A stretch of 64,000 nucleotides of DNA from Linanthus parryae (lineage: Eukaryota > Streptophyta > Magnoliopsida > Ericales > Polemoniaceae), in the NCBI GenBank assembly GCA_023055425.1, contig JALGPY010000074.1:186001-250000 (forward strand). The letters run 5' to 3'. Position numbers and translations under genes: made by a program. Below, one piece after another: positions 21,593-34,595 of the stretch. The number at the start of each line of letters is the position of its first letter. Position 1 is the first letter of the stretch. The notes beneath the pieces are model-generated. The model worked only from the letters and a program-made list of their open reading frames with translations. It did not search any database and was not told where the DNA came from.

Positions 21593-22617
21593 GGGTAAAA
21601 GACAATTTCACCCCATCTTATTTGATTGAAGGACACTTCACCCCTTCTAGTTTGGACAAAGGATACTTTCACCTCTTCGGTTTGCCGAACTTTAGGAAAC
21701 TTACACCCTATATTGTGATACAATTAGTCTTGAATTGGGAGATGTGGCTAAAAATAGTTTAGGGGATAAATTTGCCCCCGTTTTAAGCAAATTGTTATGG
21801 TTACATAAGGGTATTATAGACTTTCTGCATGATGTGGGGGAAATTTTGTGTCCAAAACCATTTTTGTACCCCCGCCTAAGGGTGAGCAAAACTCGCCCAA
21901 ACCGGCCGCCCCCAACCGGTCCGCATCAAACTGGTCTGAATTAAACACCCGTTCGTGCTTCTTGATTGGTTACGGGTATAGAATTGCAAACCAGGACTAA
22001 CTTTGATTGATCATGGTTATGAAGTTGGAAAACCCGATTAGGACCGGTCCGGTCCGATTAAAATTTTATATGAAAAAGTTACATATTTTTTAGTTAGACA
22101 AGTCCAAGTTAAATTTTATAAGATTATACAATAGTTTAGTTAATTTCCTCAACTTATGCATTAATATGGTTTTCCCACTGACTAGAATGTCAGATTTGAC
22201 TTTGTTATGTATTAAAAAGATTGTAATTCGTTTATTTTTTTTCGATTTACGCTGAATATGTCTTGTTCATGGACATAAGTTTGCTACGGTTTGCAACATT
22301 TTGAACCTTTCTAAATCCGGCCGAACCGTTCCGAGTCGAAAGGTTTGATCGGGTTTGGGTTTGTCGACTATCTGATTGGGTTTGGGTATCGATATGACCA
22401 ACCCGGGATCATTGGGTTAGGTAGGAAACAAAGCCCTAACCCGCCCAACCCGGTCTGTGATCTTCCCTACGGGCCCCGCTTCCAGAACTAATGACTTCAC
22501 AATCAGAGTGTAAGTTATTTGACGTTCGGCACCCTAAAAAGTTTGAAAGTATCATTTTCCAAAACTGAAGTGGTGAAAATGTCCATCAAACTATAGGGGT
22601 GAAAGTGTCTCTTACCC
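21593..22617. mobile_element. Non-autonomous Mutator-like element
   Basis: A 1025-bp element bounded by exact 9-bp duplications TTAAATATA (21584-21592 and 22618-22626). The termini GGGTAAAAGACAATTTCACCCC (left) and the inverted GGGGTGAAAGTGTCTCTTACCC (right) begin inverted repeats of about 130 bp with moderate divergence. Nine-base duplications plus long terminal repeats are the hallmark of Mutator superfamily elements. No transposase frame is present. The middle (about 21880-22480) is GGTTTGGG/CCGGTCC-rich and may itself be a nested element (possible ends near 21877 and 22470), which I could not prove. Confidence 0.85.
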
Positions 22618-22659
22618 TTAAATATACCCACAAATCACCGCACTCCAATTGGGACACCA

Positions 22660-22741
22660 CGAGACTGCGCCTGTAGCGGACAGCCGCGACGCCGCCGGAG
22701 ACGAACCAGCCGACGCTCATCGCTCACATCGCCGCCGGAGC
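22660..22741 (+). promoter_or_regulatory. Candidate non-coding first exon of the TFIIIC gene
   Basis: A GC-rich island (gccgccggag motifs) in otherwise AT-rich DNA ends at a possible donor AC|GTATGC. The first coding exon of the TFIIIC gene at 27810 is preceded by an acceptor, so an upstream 5' UTR exon must exist. This island is one candidate, which would imply a 5-kb intron. This is inference only. Confidence 0.25.
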
Positions 22742-24490
22742 ACGTATGCGATTTGAACCCTAATTTTCACTCTTTCTCTTTTGACTGCTTTTTCTCTATT
22801 AGCAAAAATTGTTGTTTTTTACCTTCACATGTGTTGGTCATTTGTCCTTTATTTGCACAATTGAGTAACACTGTCCATAAATTTTGGAACTGATACTGGC
22901 AGAGGAATGAGTATTTCAGATCAAATATGCTCATACATAGTTTGCTAGGGTTTTTGAATTGCAACTTTTGGTTATTGCAAAAAATTAGGTGTTTTGATGG
23001 TTCTATTCTACCCGTATTTACCACTGAATTGAATTGCATATTCGTCGATTTTTCATGGTTATACCCCATATTCCAAATGCTTTCCTCCATGACTGATAAA
23101 TCTGAAAGAAATTTACTGGAAAGTGGTATTAAAATAGTTCTGGGATGCACAACAACAAATGACTTGAACAAAAACGAAGACAGAAAGTGGGAAAAATGTG
23201 GATACGATACTTTTATATTCTATTAGACGTATGGGCGTAGAATTTTCAGCTTATAAGACCTGATCAACTTGATTCCATAGCAATTGAAACTGAGTCGTCC
23301 TTCGAATGACTGAATACGAAAAATACAATCTATATGGGTTTTGACCGAAGGCTGTAAATAATTCAATCAAATGGCTCAAATCACTGGCAAATTATATGCA
23401 GAGCAGAATAATTAGTTTCTGGTGTTGTCTAGAATCTATAGTAAGCTATCATACTAACAGCAGTGACTAGTGAGTTATCCGAATTCCGAACCAAACTCAG
23501 TCCAATGAGATTGAACACGTTGACAAAGCACATCAGAGAAGGCAAACAGAGAAGTAAAAGAAGTTTGAAGGCTCAAGTTTATATTGTGAACTCAAATTAT
23601 AGCTAAATTAAGTGGATTTCTTTTTAAATATTTGTGGCACATAAAATTTCACTCCTTGAATCTTTCCTACCTCCTAAACTATATAATCTCAAATAACAGT
23701 AGAGGTTTCTGCCCACCTGAGCATTTTTACAAATGAAAATGTGTAATGGCTTGTCAGACATGAAGATATTACCATTTCCTTGGTGCAAGGCTGTATTATA
23801 TCACGCTCTTCCAGGAGTAGCGCAACCTCTAGTTTTCAAGAAAACGTGATGCACTCCGAACTGCCGAATCATACCAAACACTGCAATCTTATATAATAAA
23901 CAAATAGCACATGGTATGTGCTATGATAATATTGATACCCAAAAATATACAATTTCTTTTATTGCTCTCATCCTCATTTTTCTGAATGTTTATTAAAAAT
24001 TATAGGCTATTTAAGTTTGGGATTCTTATATGCAATTTCTTTTGGGTTCTTAATATGCAAATTTTCATCCTTCAGATGATCCAAATCACTGCTAAATGCA
24101 GAAGATAGTACTGAAAAGTGCTTTATGCTCCCATATATAGGATCTATTGAAGGCCAAAAAAGTTAGCCCTGAGTGGCGAAGGATGATGGAATGTGACTTT
24201 ACTGCATGGTTCCTGGTTCCTAAAGTTTATTCATGCTGAATAATACCTTGTCCTATATGTTCTCACTTAACCATTGAATAATCCAAAAAGAGAAGATTAA
24301 GCCAATACAAAATGACAAAATGAAATCCCTCTGCAATCAAAGAGCATGGCTTAAAATATCGCTGCAAATTAATTTTAACAGAGTCTGAACGATCTTTCAA
24401 ATACGTTTCACAGCGCAAGAAGGTAGACAAAGCTTTTGTTAGATAGTGTATTGGTCCGGGAAGTGTGACTTCCTGAAACTAAACTTTATC
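22742..24490. other. AT-rich intergenic or intronic DNA
   Basis: Two overlapping opposite-strand ORFs (22767-23171 minus, 22927-23226 plus) have no domain and low-complexity composition; I regard them as chance. Nothing else was recognised. Confidence 0.5.
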
Positions 24491-25034
24491 GGTTCGTTTG
24501 GATTACGTTGGATTTGGGGGTGGATTTGCATTTGAAGTGATTTCAAATGAAATCCAACGTTTGGATATATTATAGGGGCTTGGATTTGATTTGAAACAAA
24601 TCCAATCCCCCCCAAATCGTGAATAATTTTAAATTCCAACACAACAGGCGTCATTTGAATCCAGTGCGCTTAAGTGATAAAGCCGAATTATAATAATGCG
24701 ACTCTAGCAGATGGAACCAAGTTTCCACCTTTAGGCTTCAAGAGAATCGTATAAAAAAGTGCTAATTCGGGGAATCAAACCGCGTATTGCAGACTCGCTC
24801 ACGGGTCAGAGTCTTTAGAGAGGAGCATTTGACACTGGGAAAAGATCATTTATGTTAACTTTTAGACGTTAAATAATCAACTGCTGTAGCGGATCCAAAT
24901 TTGAAATTAGACTCATAACAGTATCCAAACAATGATTTTCAAATCCCTTCAGATTTGAAATTTTGGAATTTGAAATTTTAGATTTCAAATCCAAATCCAA
25001 ATCCAAATTCAAATCGTGGTTTCCAAACGCAACC
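24491..25034. mobile_element. MITE with GGTT(G)CGTTTGGA ends
   Basis: The left end GGTTCGTTTGGATTACG and the inverted right end (…CCAAACGCAACC at 25034) match with one indel. Both subterminal regions are full of ggatttg/caaatcc repeats in opposite orientation (24510-24620 and 24945-25015). The 544-bp body encodes nothing. A pol III B-box-like sequence occurs on the minus strand at 24781-24769 inside it. The target duplication could not be fixed, so the superfamily is open (PIF- or hAT-like by terminus). Confidence 0.7.
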
Positions 25035-25987
25035 TATAAACATTCCGAATCTGAAATTTGAAAGAAGCATTTTTTTTTGTTGAGTAACTCCAGGAGTTCC
25101 ATGCCCTGCGTAACTTGTCATTTTAGCTCCAGCTACAAACTTAACCAAGCCGATAGAGAAAAGTGGCTTTGCAGATTGTTTTCATGCTTATGGGAAAGAG
25201 GAAATGAACTTACATTTTAGGCTTCTGAACATCAACTTCAAGAAATTTGAGGGAATCCGTGTAGGACATCTCTATGACTCTTATGGACGTCCGCCTTTCC
25301 TCTTTGCCATTCTACTGCACGGATCAAACTGCTGCAAAATCATTAGTAATTATCTAGTTGCGACAATCATAATTCATCAATGAAAAGGATAGATAATTAG
25401 ATAGGTTGTGAAAGAACATAATACATCAGCAGAGGTAACAAGAACATCAAAATGAAAATTTAACTACCAATCAAACTCAAGTTCTGAAGAAGGCATCCAG
25501 TAAGACGCTCTCACTTCCATATAAATCGAACTCAGGTTTACAAAATACTTCAATTTCTCTCTTCAAGATACATCCTAAAAGTCCCGTGGTGTTGGTGGTA
25601 CTGTGTAGTAATCCGGCATCAAGCTCCTACATAGCTAAATCCAAATCTTTCGAGTAAAAGTTGGTGGAAGAGAGTTACCAAGACCAGAAGCTCTGGCCTT
25701 GGTGCTCACGCTGATTTATTACTAGCAATTGAATCTAGTGGTTTCCGAGTAGCAAGGAAGCTGTTTGTCTGGTAGGATAGGCAGATTTTTATTTAGAGAA
25801 TCAAAACCAAACATTTCCTTACAGTGTTATATAGCAAATGAAACAAAATAACTACGTTTCTAACTAAAATACAGGATTATAACCCAATATTTCTTCATCA
25901 ACCACCTTACCTTTTAAAACTTGCATCTTATCCTTCTAAAACTTGCATCAATCCGCTAAAATCTAAATGTCTAAGAATTCACAACAG
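25035..25987. other. Intergenic DNA, no gene recognised
   Basis: No ORF with a recognisable domain, no RNA gene and no bounded repeat were seen on either strand. Confidence 0.5.
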
Positions 25988-25995
25988 AACCAACC

Positions 25996-27000
25996 CAAGG
26001 TTACCTGGATCGCGGATCGCACCGGAACGGGAACGCAATTCGGGATCGCAATTCGCACTACCCTAATGAATTCGGTTCGCTAGGGGTAGGCTTCTTCGGA
26101 TCGCTAGAGCGGAACGAAATTCGTTTGCTCGGATCGCGGAATGGAATTTAGGATTGATTTTATTTTATTAATGACATTATAATCATATTGCAGTGTTATA
26201 TTTATAAATTAATCAAAAGTCCTTAGCCTCAAAACTATAGTACTTTTTCTTTAAAAGAAAATTTATAGTTACTTTCTTAAAAGAAAACTATAGTACACTT
26301 TTTTTAACCCTTGAAAATCAGAATTATTTCGTTCTTGAAATGTAATAGGGTGTAGTCTTCACAAAATATGTTGCTAATTAGCTGCATTGGTTTTAGAATT
26401 TAGAATGTTTATGATTTACATGTTGTTAACTAGTTATATAGTTCTAGACTTTTATTTTGGGCAACTTTTTTTGAATTTCACTAAAATATTGGTTTTTCAT
26501 AAACTGAAAATTAACACAATGGGGCCACAACTAAAAAGAGTTTTATTAGGAAGACTAATAGTTTCTCTCTTAACCACTAAGAGCTTTTATTACGGGCCTA
26601 AAACAAAGGAAAATGAGAGTAATATTGTTTGACTAAGAAAATCCCAACAAATTTTCCACGATCTAATCCCGTCAATCTCTCCATGACTTCTCCCACTCTC
26701 TCTCTGCTTGTTATTCTCTGACTATTGAGAACTCTCGCCTCGCTTTGCTGAATATTTTCCGACGATCGGGATTTCATGTTTTTACTCTTTGATTGACGAC
26801 GAGATTAGCCTTAACCAAGAGGTGAGTTCTGCATCTACGCCTTCTAGTATGTTACTTCGTTCTTATGGTAACCTCTGTTCTTGTATGCCGCCGGCGCCGG
26901 AACGCCCAGATCTCCGTTCCAGATTGCCGGCGACCCGCGATTGGGAACGCCCGATCCGGTTCGGAGATCGCGGCCACCTGAGCGAATTATGGTAACACTG
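25996..27000. mobile_element. Non-autonomous hAT-like element
   Basis: Exact 8-bp copies AACCAACC flank it (25988-25995 and 27001-27008), the duplication size of hAT elements. The termini are CAAGGTTACC (left) and, inverted, CAGTGTTACC (right), sharing CAxxGTTACC. The two ends are GC-rich and full of GGATCGC and CCGGAAC motifs (26010-26150 and 26885-26990), while the middle is AT-rich. No transposase is encoded. A CT-rich segment with a donor-like AG|GTGAGT (26640-26828) lies inside. Confidence 0.7.
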
Positions 27001-27008
27001 AACCAACC

Positions 27009-27809
27009 AATTAGCTTGCAGTAAAACACCATATGGCATAGCCTACACCATCTTGCCGATTACTTGGGGGTTGCATTCTACAATCCCAATCCCATTCCAT
27101 GAATCAGGAGGATATATGTCCCAGCCTCCTAGGTCTAAAACTAAACAGAGCAAGAATATATCAAATGTTGATTCCTATGATCTTCTGCCCACAAAATCTG
27201 CTATGCAATGTTAAGCCACATCTCCCCAACCAATAGAATCCAGCGATGCCATCCAGGTAAAAATAATGAGGCAAGAACAGGCTTCTGGATGGCATACGAC
27301 ACTATAGAAGATCAAATAAAAAATTAATGGAAATCTCCAACTGTATAGAATTCACAATACTCCAGCATACCCAATTTTACTGTCCAACACCATCTTTGGT
27401 TGAATAAAAATAAGATGTCACGTATTTTGAAGTACCTCTTCACAAAATACCGAGCCCCTTACACCTGTTTGTAACCTACACAGGAAGCCCATTAATGAAA
27501 TCAATGTTCAGACAATGTACAGAGGTGTAAACGGCGAATGAAACACACACAACTAACAATTGAACGCTAAAATAAGAAGGCAGGAAGGTTACCCCGTTTT
27601 CCAGAATTGGTGTTTCTATGTCCTTAATTCGTCTCTGCAGTCCCGTGCTACCTAGCCTGGAATTTGAACTTTCTTTCTTCCTCAAATACAATAGATGAAG
27701 AGAGAGAGGTTTAATTAGGAATTCAGTTCATGATAATACATCTTCTGTGAGATGTGCTTTCAAATCTATTTTCTGCATTTTTCTTACTGTTTTTTTTAAC
27801 TGTGTACAG
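27009..27809. other. Upstream region of the TFIIIC coding exons
   Basis: Non-coding DNA ending in a pyrimidine-rich tract and the acceptor ACAG at 27806-27809. The 5' UTR exon that must precede this acceptor was not identified with confidence. Confidence 0.5.
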
Positions 27810-27812
27810 GTT

Positions 27813-30527
27813 ATGGAAGCTCCTTCGCAATGTTATGATCAGGGGGAGGACGAGGAGGAATTCGTAATGATTGATCTGGATGCGGTTTCTGCGCTAGTGG
27901 ACATTCCACCAAATGCACCCTATGTTCTCTCTGTATGTGCACAACCCTCGATTTTCCAGTGTCTTTCCAATTCATTTATTTGGCAGTTACAAAGTTTACA
28001 TAGTTGAAAATTCTTAGGTGTCGTAGACGACCAATTTCATATTCCATTGGTTACGAATATCTTTACATGACTCGTCTCTAAACAGTGTAGAAACTCAAGT
28101 GAGGACAAGTAGTCATAGATTTTATGAGACAACTAATTTTTCTTCAGAAAATGTTTAGTATAAAAATGTGACTTGGCTTGCTAGTTCGTACTCTCAAGAA
28201 TCGTGCTTAAGCTATACTTTAGAAACATTGCAGTGTAGGGGCTTCCATTTGATTACTTGGAAATGATTTCTCTTGGACCTTTTTGATTTTCGAACTTCTG
28301 ATTTAGTAAGCACTTCTTCAATTGGACTCCATTGTTTCATCCAAATCTAAAATCTGCAAGAAATATAATATTTTCCGTAAAAGGTTTTGCTGAAAGTTCT
28401 TTTCTTTTTCTTTCATATATATGATTGATATAAACAGTTGTCGAAAATTTCCTATCCATCTGCAAGGTATATAGAGGATCTGATCTACCTAGGTCAAGAA
28501 TTGTTTACGGATGTATTGCTCAAAGTTGGTTTGGCAGATTTTTCTATAAGATCTGGAAAGTATTTTGTTAGAAACTTTTAATTCCTAGTTAATCAAACGA
28601 TGCGAGTATGCAATTCTTCATCTTCACAGAAAAATTATGTACTTTTGTTTTCTTGTGAAGCGGATGGGCCTTGTGTAGCTTACATATTACCTTTAAATAT
28701 GCAGGGTCTGGACACAGTGAATCCAATCATGACGATTGACAACAAATTCAAGCTGGTAAGTTAAGGCTTGCAACTTCGTCTACCCTCAGTAGCTCCAAAG
28801 TCGCAAAATAGACCTAGCGAATACAATTCAATGAAGAACCTGCTTATAACAAATTCCTCGGATTTCTCTTTTCAGAGTGAAACTAACTTCGTGGGTAAAT
28901 GATTGATTGTATCTTCGGGCTGTTGTTTTACTGTGTTATATTCTTACTTATACCCTTGTGCAATCAGGCTACTTGCGTTTACTAGTGCTAACTGTAAAAT
29001 TGTCTGGTTTGGAATCACAAATCATTGGGTGACATTTTTATGAATTGCTAATATGATCTTTGCCACCGTATAACTAATTGGCTAGCGTCACAACTGCATA
29101 ATCTTACTTAGTGCTACTTGGCAAATATGGGATACCACTTGGGCTAGTTTGTTAGTAGTAAAAAAGGGTGTAGGATTTGATCTTGTCAGCTTTAACTGTT
29201 TCTTGCAAATTTTCTTGGATTTACTCATTCTGTGGAATTAAAATCACTTTGCATCGCGGATAGTCCATACTGTAGGGCTTACTTGCTATCCAGACTAAAT
29301 CAGGTTATAAGTAATATTGAGGAGTGGTAGTAACTGAGTTGAATATGCGGGGATATAGAGGGAGTTGTAATTAACTTCAAGTCATTGTTTGTCTACTAAT
29401 AATGAATGTAGGATGTATGATGTGTAGTTTGCTCGCAACTATGCATGATAGTATATATGGAACTGTGTAGCACTATACAGAGGGAAGATTGGTTGAGGGA
29501 AATTTCCTCCCTTTGATCCATTTGGACTTCATAATGCCCCAAGTATTACATTAGTATCTCGTGATTGCATCTAATATGAGTCGATTTTAATATTCGCCCT
29601 TGTTCCTGGCGAATCACATTAGCGGACCCTTCAAGTTTGAGCCCCAACTTTTTTTTTTTTTTTCTTAATGTTTCTCTTGCTACTTGGACCTTCATCCTCT
29701 TAAAGGATGCAAATATTTGTAAGCTCTCTCGATAAAGTAAAAATGGTTATTCAGTATACATTTTGATCAGTTTGACCATTTTCAGTACCTCTTTTGCTCC
29801 CACTAGTACTGTATGTTTTTCAGGACCGATGCAAGAATTATGATCTCCATCTTCTTTGTTGATTTTACAGATAGGAGAATATGAAGAAACAATTGGAACC
29901 TGTTTAGTCTTCGAAGAAGGGGGTAAGTTGTGTTCTTTTCAAGCTGTGCAGAATATTTGTTCTATTGAAGCAAGTTTGCTTTGCTTTCCTTCAAGAGCCT
30001 GTTGTGCTTTGTTTTCATAGAAAGCCTGCAATTCTTGAGTACTCAGTTGTCAGGAAAGCTCATAGTTTCACTGACAACCAGTTGTGCAGTAGGTTTAATT
30101 AGGTAGAACTCATATTAAACCTGAACGCATCTGCCTATTGAAACACTCTGCATAGATTCAGGTCATGTTAGGCACGTGTTTGACTCTCAGTTCTTAAGCA
30201 AGATCTTCGAAGATGTTTTGTAAGAATGTTTTTATATTTTATTACGAACTGTAATGAAATATTGTGAGGAGAGATTTTGTGCCTTTTATCACACTGAAGC
30301 AGATCCTATATTTTCTTTTTTCTTCAGAAGCTGCTCCTGTGGTACATGAAGAGACAGGACCATCCGAAGCAAACCTCTTCTCGGGGAAATTCATAATAGA
30401 TCCGGAGCAAACTTCAACCAAGGAAGTAAAACCCATTGCAAGCCTTCACAAGGTTTTGAAGTTCAAATTATTATCTGAAATAGACTCTCAAGATCCGACC
30501 ACCACTAAAAGAACAGACGGGCAATAG
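27813..30527 (+). CDS. GTF3C6: General transcription factor IIIC small subunit (GTF3C6, tau55-related)
   Basis: Small subunit of TFIIIC, the factor that binds internal promoters of tRNA and other pol III genes in the nucleus. Coding exons: 27813-27932, 28705-28755, 29871-29922 and 30328-30527. All have GT-AG borders and consistent phase, giving 140 aa. An acidic start (GEDEEEFVMIDLDAVSALVD) leads into IPPNAPYVLS, then GLDTVNPIMTIDNKFKLIGE and YEETIGTCLVFEEG. This is the conserved core of the TFIIIC subunit 6 family, also seen in human GTF3C6 (GxDT…P, then GEYE[DE]T[IL]GTC). A variable tail follows (LFSGKFIIDP, then ASLHKVLKFKL). The start is the Met three bases after the acceptor; an upstream in-frame Met at 27747 lies in the intron tract and is rejected. 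The ORF is intact. Confidence 0.85.
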
Positions 30528-30840
30528 AGAATGAGGTATTGTTGTTTGTTCAATCGAGGTTATGATTACACCGTGTTCCAATAGTTGAGGAACTTCAGTG
30601 AATGTCTGATGATGAAGCTGTTGCAGAGTACCAAACTCTTACAACACAAAAGAAAGTCAAAGTGCTTCAACGCGGTGTGAGGTCGTGATACTATCGCCAG
30701 TTTGGTAGAGTTAACGAACTTGAAGGTGTTAACGTGTGTCATACAGTTTTTACTGTCGTAAATAGAACGTTTAGTAGTTTTCTAATGTACGATTCAGATC
30801 GAAGCAACCATAGCATTTAATTTAGAGTCCATATTCTATG
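30528..30840 (+). other. 3' UTR of the TFIIIC gene
   Basis: AT-rich non-coding stretch after the stop at 30525-30527. The transcript probably ends before about 30840, though no clear poly(A) signal decides it. Confidence 0.45.
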
Positions 30841-33735
30841 TTTCATAACTTGTTAATGGAGGAAATATCATACATTTTGTTCTCTCTTGTCCTTGACCCC
30901 AAACTCCACTGGGCGAGCCAGAAACACGCCTCTATAGCTGCGAGTGAAAACTTTGGTTCTAGCTCATCAGAGGCTGGAGTCTTACGTGCCTTCTACATTC
31001 ATCTTGAAGGGACCACGGTGGCGGCAACCACTTCCTCAGTGTTGGTACTGAACCTGCCTTCTTTGGGCTCTTACGCGATTGGATGGTTATGGAATAAGAA
31101 GATTATCACTTCACTGAGAAATATTCTCTCCTGGTGTGAAGATTTCCGCCATTTCTTCGAACAATGCTGCATATTTTTGGTACTTGAAGATGTGTATATT
31201 AAGCAGTTAGATCACTAGATCACCTAAAACCTCTGGGAGGGGCTTCGCTCCCCTCCCAATCCTCGCTCCGGCGCTTTCAGCTCGAATTCGCCTATAATTC
31301 TCGCTCCTAAAATCTTAGAGCGCGTTTTCACCAACGCTCTGTACTTTTCTCAGCAATGGGCCTCACTACTAAGTGATTGAGTCTATTTGAAACTAAGTCA
31401 AACTATAATGGTATAGTCAATCCCTTACCGAGGTAGCAACCTGCCGCAGTGTATGTCAGTTCTCATGGCTAACAATCACTTAAGCTGGACATCCATTATA
31501 TTTTTAGTATATTAGGTTGTAGTTTAATATATAAGCTTTCTAGTTATTGCCATGATTTTGTACATACAAAGGTTCCATATATCGTATGTTTACATATAAA
31601 ATTGTATTAAATATATGATTTATATACGCGCTCTCATGACACTCTCAAATACAAGTTTTTTAGAATTTGTCTTTTTCGCGCTCCAGCTCCTGTTTTCGCT
31701 CTCGGCTCCAGGTGACATAAGAACTCGGGACAACATTTTTACATAGGTGATTTGTGAGAATACAAAGGTGCATACAAAAGGAATGCAAGGACGCTTAAAT
31801 TACACAGGGGTCAAGTTTTTGTAATTTAAAATTTTAAGTCAATTGTGTAAAATCTGGTTCATTAGTGTTTGCTGACATCTGTAAAAAGGGAAATTTATGG
31901 AATGTGAATTCAAGTTAGGGTCAGCTAAGCCGAACCTGAAAATATTGGGGCAATAGTGGAATTTCTAAAGATTGCTTTCCAGGCTGAATTTGGCCCATCT
32001 GAGATCTATGGGAATTGTCAGGATACAGTTAGAGCATTTTAATGTTTTGAGGTCAAAGTGGAATTTTCATTAATTTTCTCTAATCATGCTTTCTACTCAA
32101 ATTTGTAGAATTTACGCTATAGTGCATGTTGGACACTTGACATACTTAACTTGACACCTCACTCTTGAGGTGGCAACACTTCATCATTCTTCTCCACCAA
32201 CTAGTAGTTGGGTCGTCGTCATCATCATCATCTTCTTACCTATCTTTTCTTCATCTCCATGAACTTGACCAAGAACAACCACTACCACCTCCATGGTACC
32301 ACCACCAAACCTGTACCTTCCTCAAAGTTGCTACTGCCGGAGGTAGCCACCAACCTAGGGGCCAAAATCCTTCTATCCGCTTGATGTTTCACTCTGTAAC
32401 GACAGATGATTTTGGGTAAGAATTCTATGAACTATAGGTTGTAAGTTCGTTAATTCTCTCTCCCCGTTGTGAATTGTTGTTTCTAATCACTCCCATTCAA
32501 ATCTTAAGGTGAAGGCCCACCTGGAGCACTGGTTGTGGTCGGCTATAACACCGGAAAACGTTGTTTTGTCAGAGATCGGGGTCGCCGAATTTTCTCCATG
32601 GTCTACGAAAGGAGGTAAAATCCTCAAAGCTCGACCATTTTTTGGAAGCTATAAATATGCCCATAATCGCATTTTATTATGAATTCAATTCGAGTTCTTG
32701 CTTATTGCCGACAGGATATTGGTCTGTTCAACCTGCGGTATCTCTTTCATTTTGTGATGAGACTTTTTCATCTGATTTTATTATTCTATTGCATGTACTT
32801 AAGATCGTAGTAATTATTGCAGTTGTGATACTTTACAAGATGGAAACCAAAAAAATGCTTATGTTCCAAGCAGAAAGGTGCGGAACATATACCTCATCTC
32901 CCAGAGGACCTTGCAAAGACTGTAACGCTTAGCGATTGTTCCTTATTTTGAAAGCTAAGCTATGTGTTGTAGAGATTGCATCTAAATACATTAATATGAA
33001 ACATTAATTCATAGAAGCACACATAAATTGCGGATACGCTAACTTCAGAGGTCTTTGAGATGATTTAGAATTTTGTCTGAACTGTGGGAGTCTGCTCAAT
33101 TATATTTCTGGAAGGATTATTTTTGTAGTTGGTTTTATCGAAATTCTTGTAAGGGGAGATAGATATTTGAGGAACTATAATGTAATAAAACTCCATGAGA
33201 TTTCATTTAGCTGTTGGGCTAACGTGTATTCAGATCGGAGTTTGCAAATGTCTTCATTAATTACAATTCAACCCACTAAAGCAATTGAAAATAGAAGTGA
33301 CAGTTCTTGAAAACTACATGTTGCTATATATTTTTTTACAATCGTATGAAGAGATACTCTTGTATCCATACTCGATGATACCATTTGACTATAATTATTT
33401 ATCGGTTGCTGACTTGTGGAGCTTGATTCAGCAGTTGTTCATTTACTTAAAAGTATTCATTTACGAATATTATGTTGGATAGAGGAAGAGTTTAGTGAGA
33501 TAGATTTTCTTGAAGAGAGTAGTGATAATTTTTTAGAGAGCGAAAATGGAACAAAAAGTGAAATGAAAACTTAAATTTTTTGCTTGAAACGAAATGGTTG
33601 AAGTATAACTCATTTATAGGGGGAAGGTGAAGAAAAAATATTCCTAACATCATTTTTTCCACAAGCTCTTTCTATAAAATATCTAAAGTTCTTCTCCCGA
33701 AACTTCTACACAAACTCCATTATAGAAGTCTCCAC
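30841..33735. other. Intergenic DNA with a CGCTCC-rich patch
   Basis: The ORFs at 30838-31218, 32165-32419 and 32561-32932 have no domain support. The segments 31215-31335 and 31675-31720 are unusually rich in CGCTCC/GGCTCC. The sequence tcacctaaaacc near 31219 is loosely the inverse of ggctccaggtga near 31705, so a degraded DNA transposon of about 500 bp is possible but unproven. The rest holds nothing recognisable. Confidence 0.4.
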
Positions 33736-33738
33736 TAA

Positions 33739-34195
33739 GGTCACGTTTGGTTTTCTGGATTAGCAGGACTGGACTGTACTGGATTAGTCGGATAGGATTA
33801 GACTGGATTAGCTGTATTATGTTTAACATTGTCTTTGGTTATGTATCGTATTACTTCCGGACTGTACTAATTAATACTAATACTGTGTTTGATATTGTTC
33901 AGTATTAAATTTAATAATTATGTTCTTATTATAGTTTCACGTATCTCAATATATAGACCAAATTTGGGGAGTGGTTTGTGTAATTAGTGTTCAATACCAA
34001 GTATTATGAATAATCAAATACTGTTAATACTCTCCTGAGGAAGGGGACTAAAATAGGGTATTAAACCCATGTTTTTTACTATTTGATACCGATATTAAAT
34101 TTAATCCGGAACAATCCAAACAAAGTATTAATAATCACAGTACTATTAGTTCAATATTAGTTAATACCAGTAATACTGGAATACCAAACATGCCA
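33739..34195. mobile_element. MITE with GGTCACGTTTGGT ends and TAA duplication
   Basis: The left end GGTCACGTTTGGTTTTC is matched by the inverted right end (GGTATTCCAG/ACCAAACATGCC). TAA flanks both ends (33736-33738 and 34196-34198). The interior repeats attaatact/agtattaat segments in both orientations, giving a foldback. A TAA target and this terminus suit a PIF/Harbinger-derived MITE. There is no coding sequence. Confidence 0.65.
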
Positions 34196-34520
34196 TAAGT
34201 TAAAAGAAAACTTGACTAAATAATAAGCTTGGACTGTGCCCACTAGTTAATTAATATAATTTGGCTATTAATTAAATAAACGAATAAATTTATTACTTGT
34301 ACTAGCAAGCCACTAGAAAGGTCATATGAAACAATTACAAAATTATTTTCTCAAAAAAGAAATTATAAAGTATCGCTAGATTTATTTTAGAATAAAATTA
34401 CAACTATTTAATAGTCATTAAAATGATATTTTAATTTTAATTTTAATTGAATAAAGTGACTCCTTTTCAGGTAGTTTGAGACTCTTAACTCAAAGTGTTC
34501 CGTATGGGTTCAACACTTAC

Positions 34521-34547
34521 TACCTATGATATTTTGTTTGTTTGTTT

Positions 34548-34595
<48 letters not shown>

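Noticed and set aside
22767..23226. Two opposite-strand ORFs of 134 and 99 codons
   Set aside because: They are mutual shadows in AT-rich DNA without domain or splice support.
24769..24850. tRNA gene or SINE on the minus strand
   Set aside because: Only a B-box-like GGTTTGATTCCCC is present; no acceptable A box or cloverleaf was found.
27747..27812. Upstream Met at 27747 as the GTF3C6 start
   Set aside because: This stretch is a hydrophobic, T-rich intron 3' end with a good acceptor at 27809. The family begins at the later Met.
30838..31218. 126-codon ORF downstream of GTF3C6
   Set aside because: No recognisable motif, and low coding character in AT-rich DNA.
32165..32419. Ser-rich 84-codon ORF
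   Set aside because: The Ser run reflects a short tcatca microsatellite, and there is no supporting signal.
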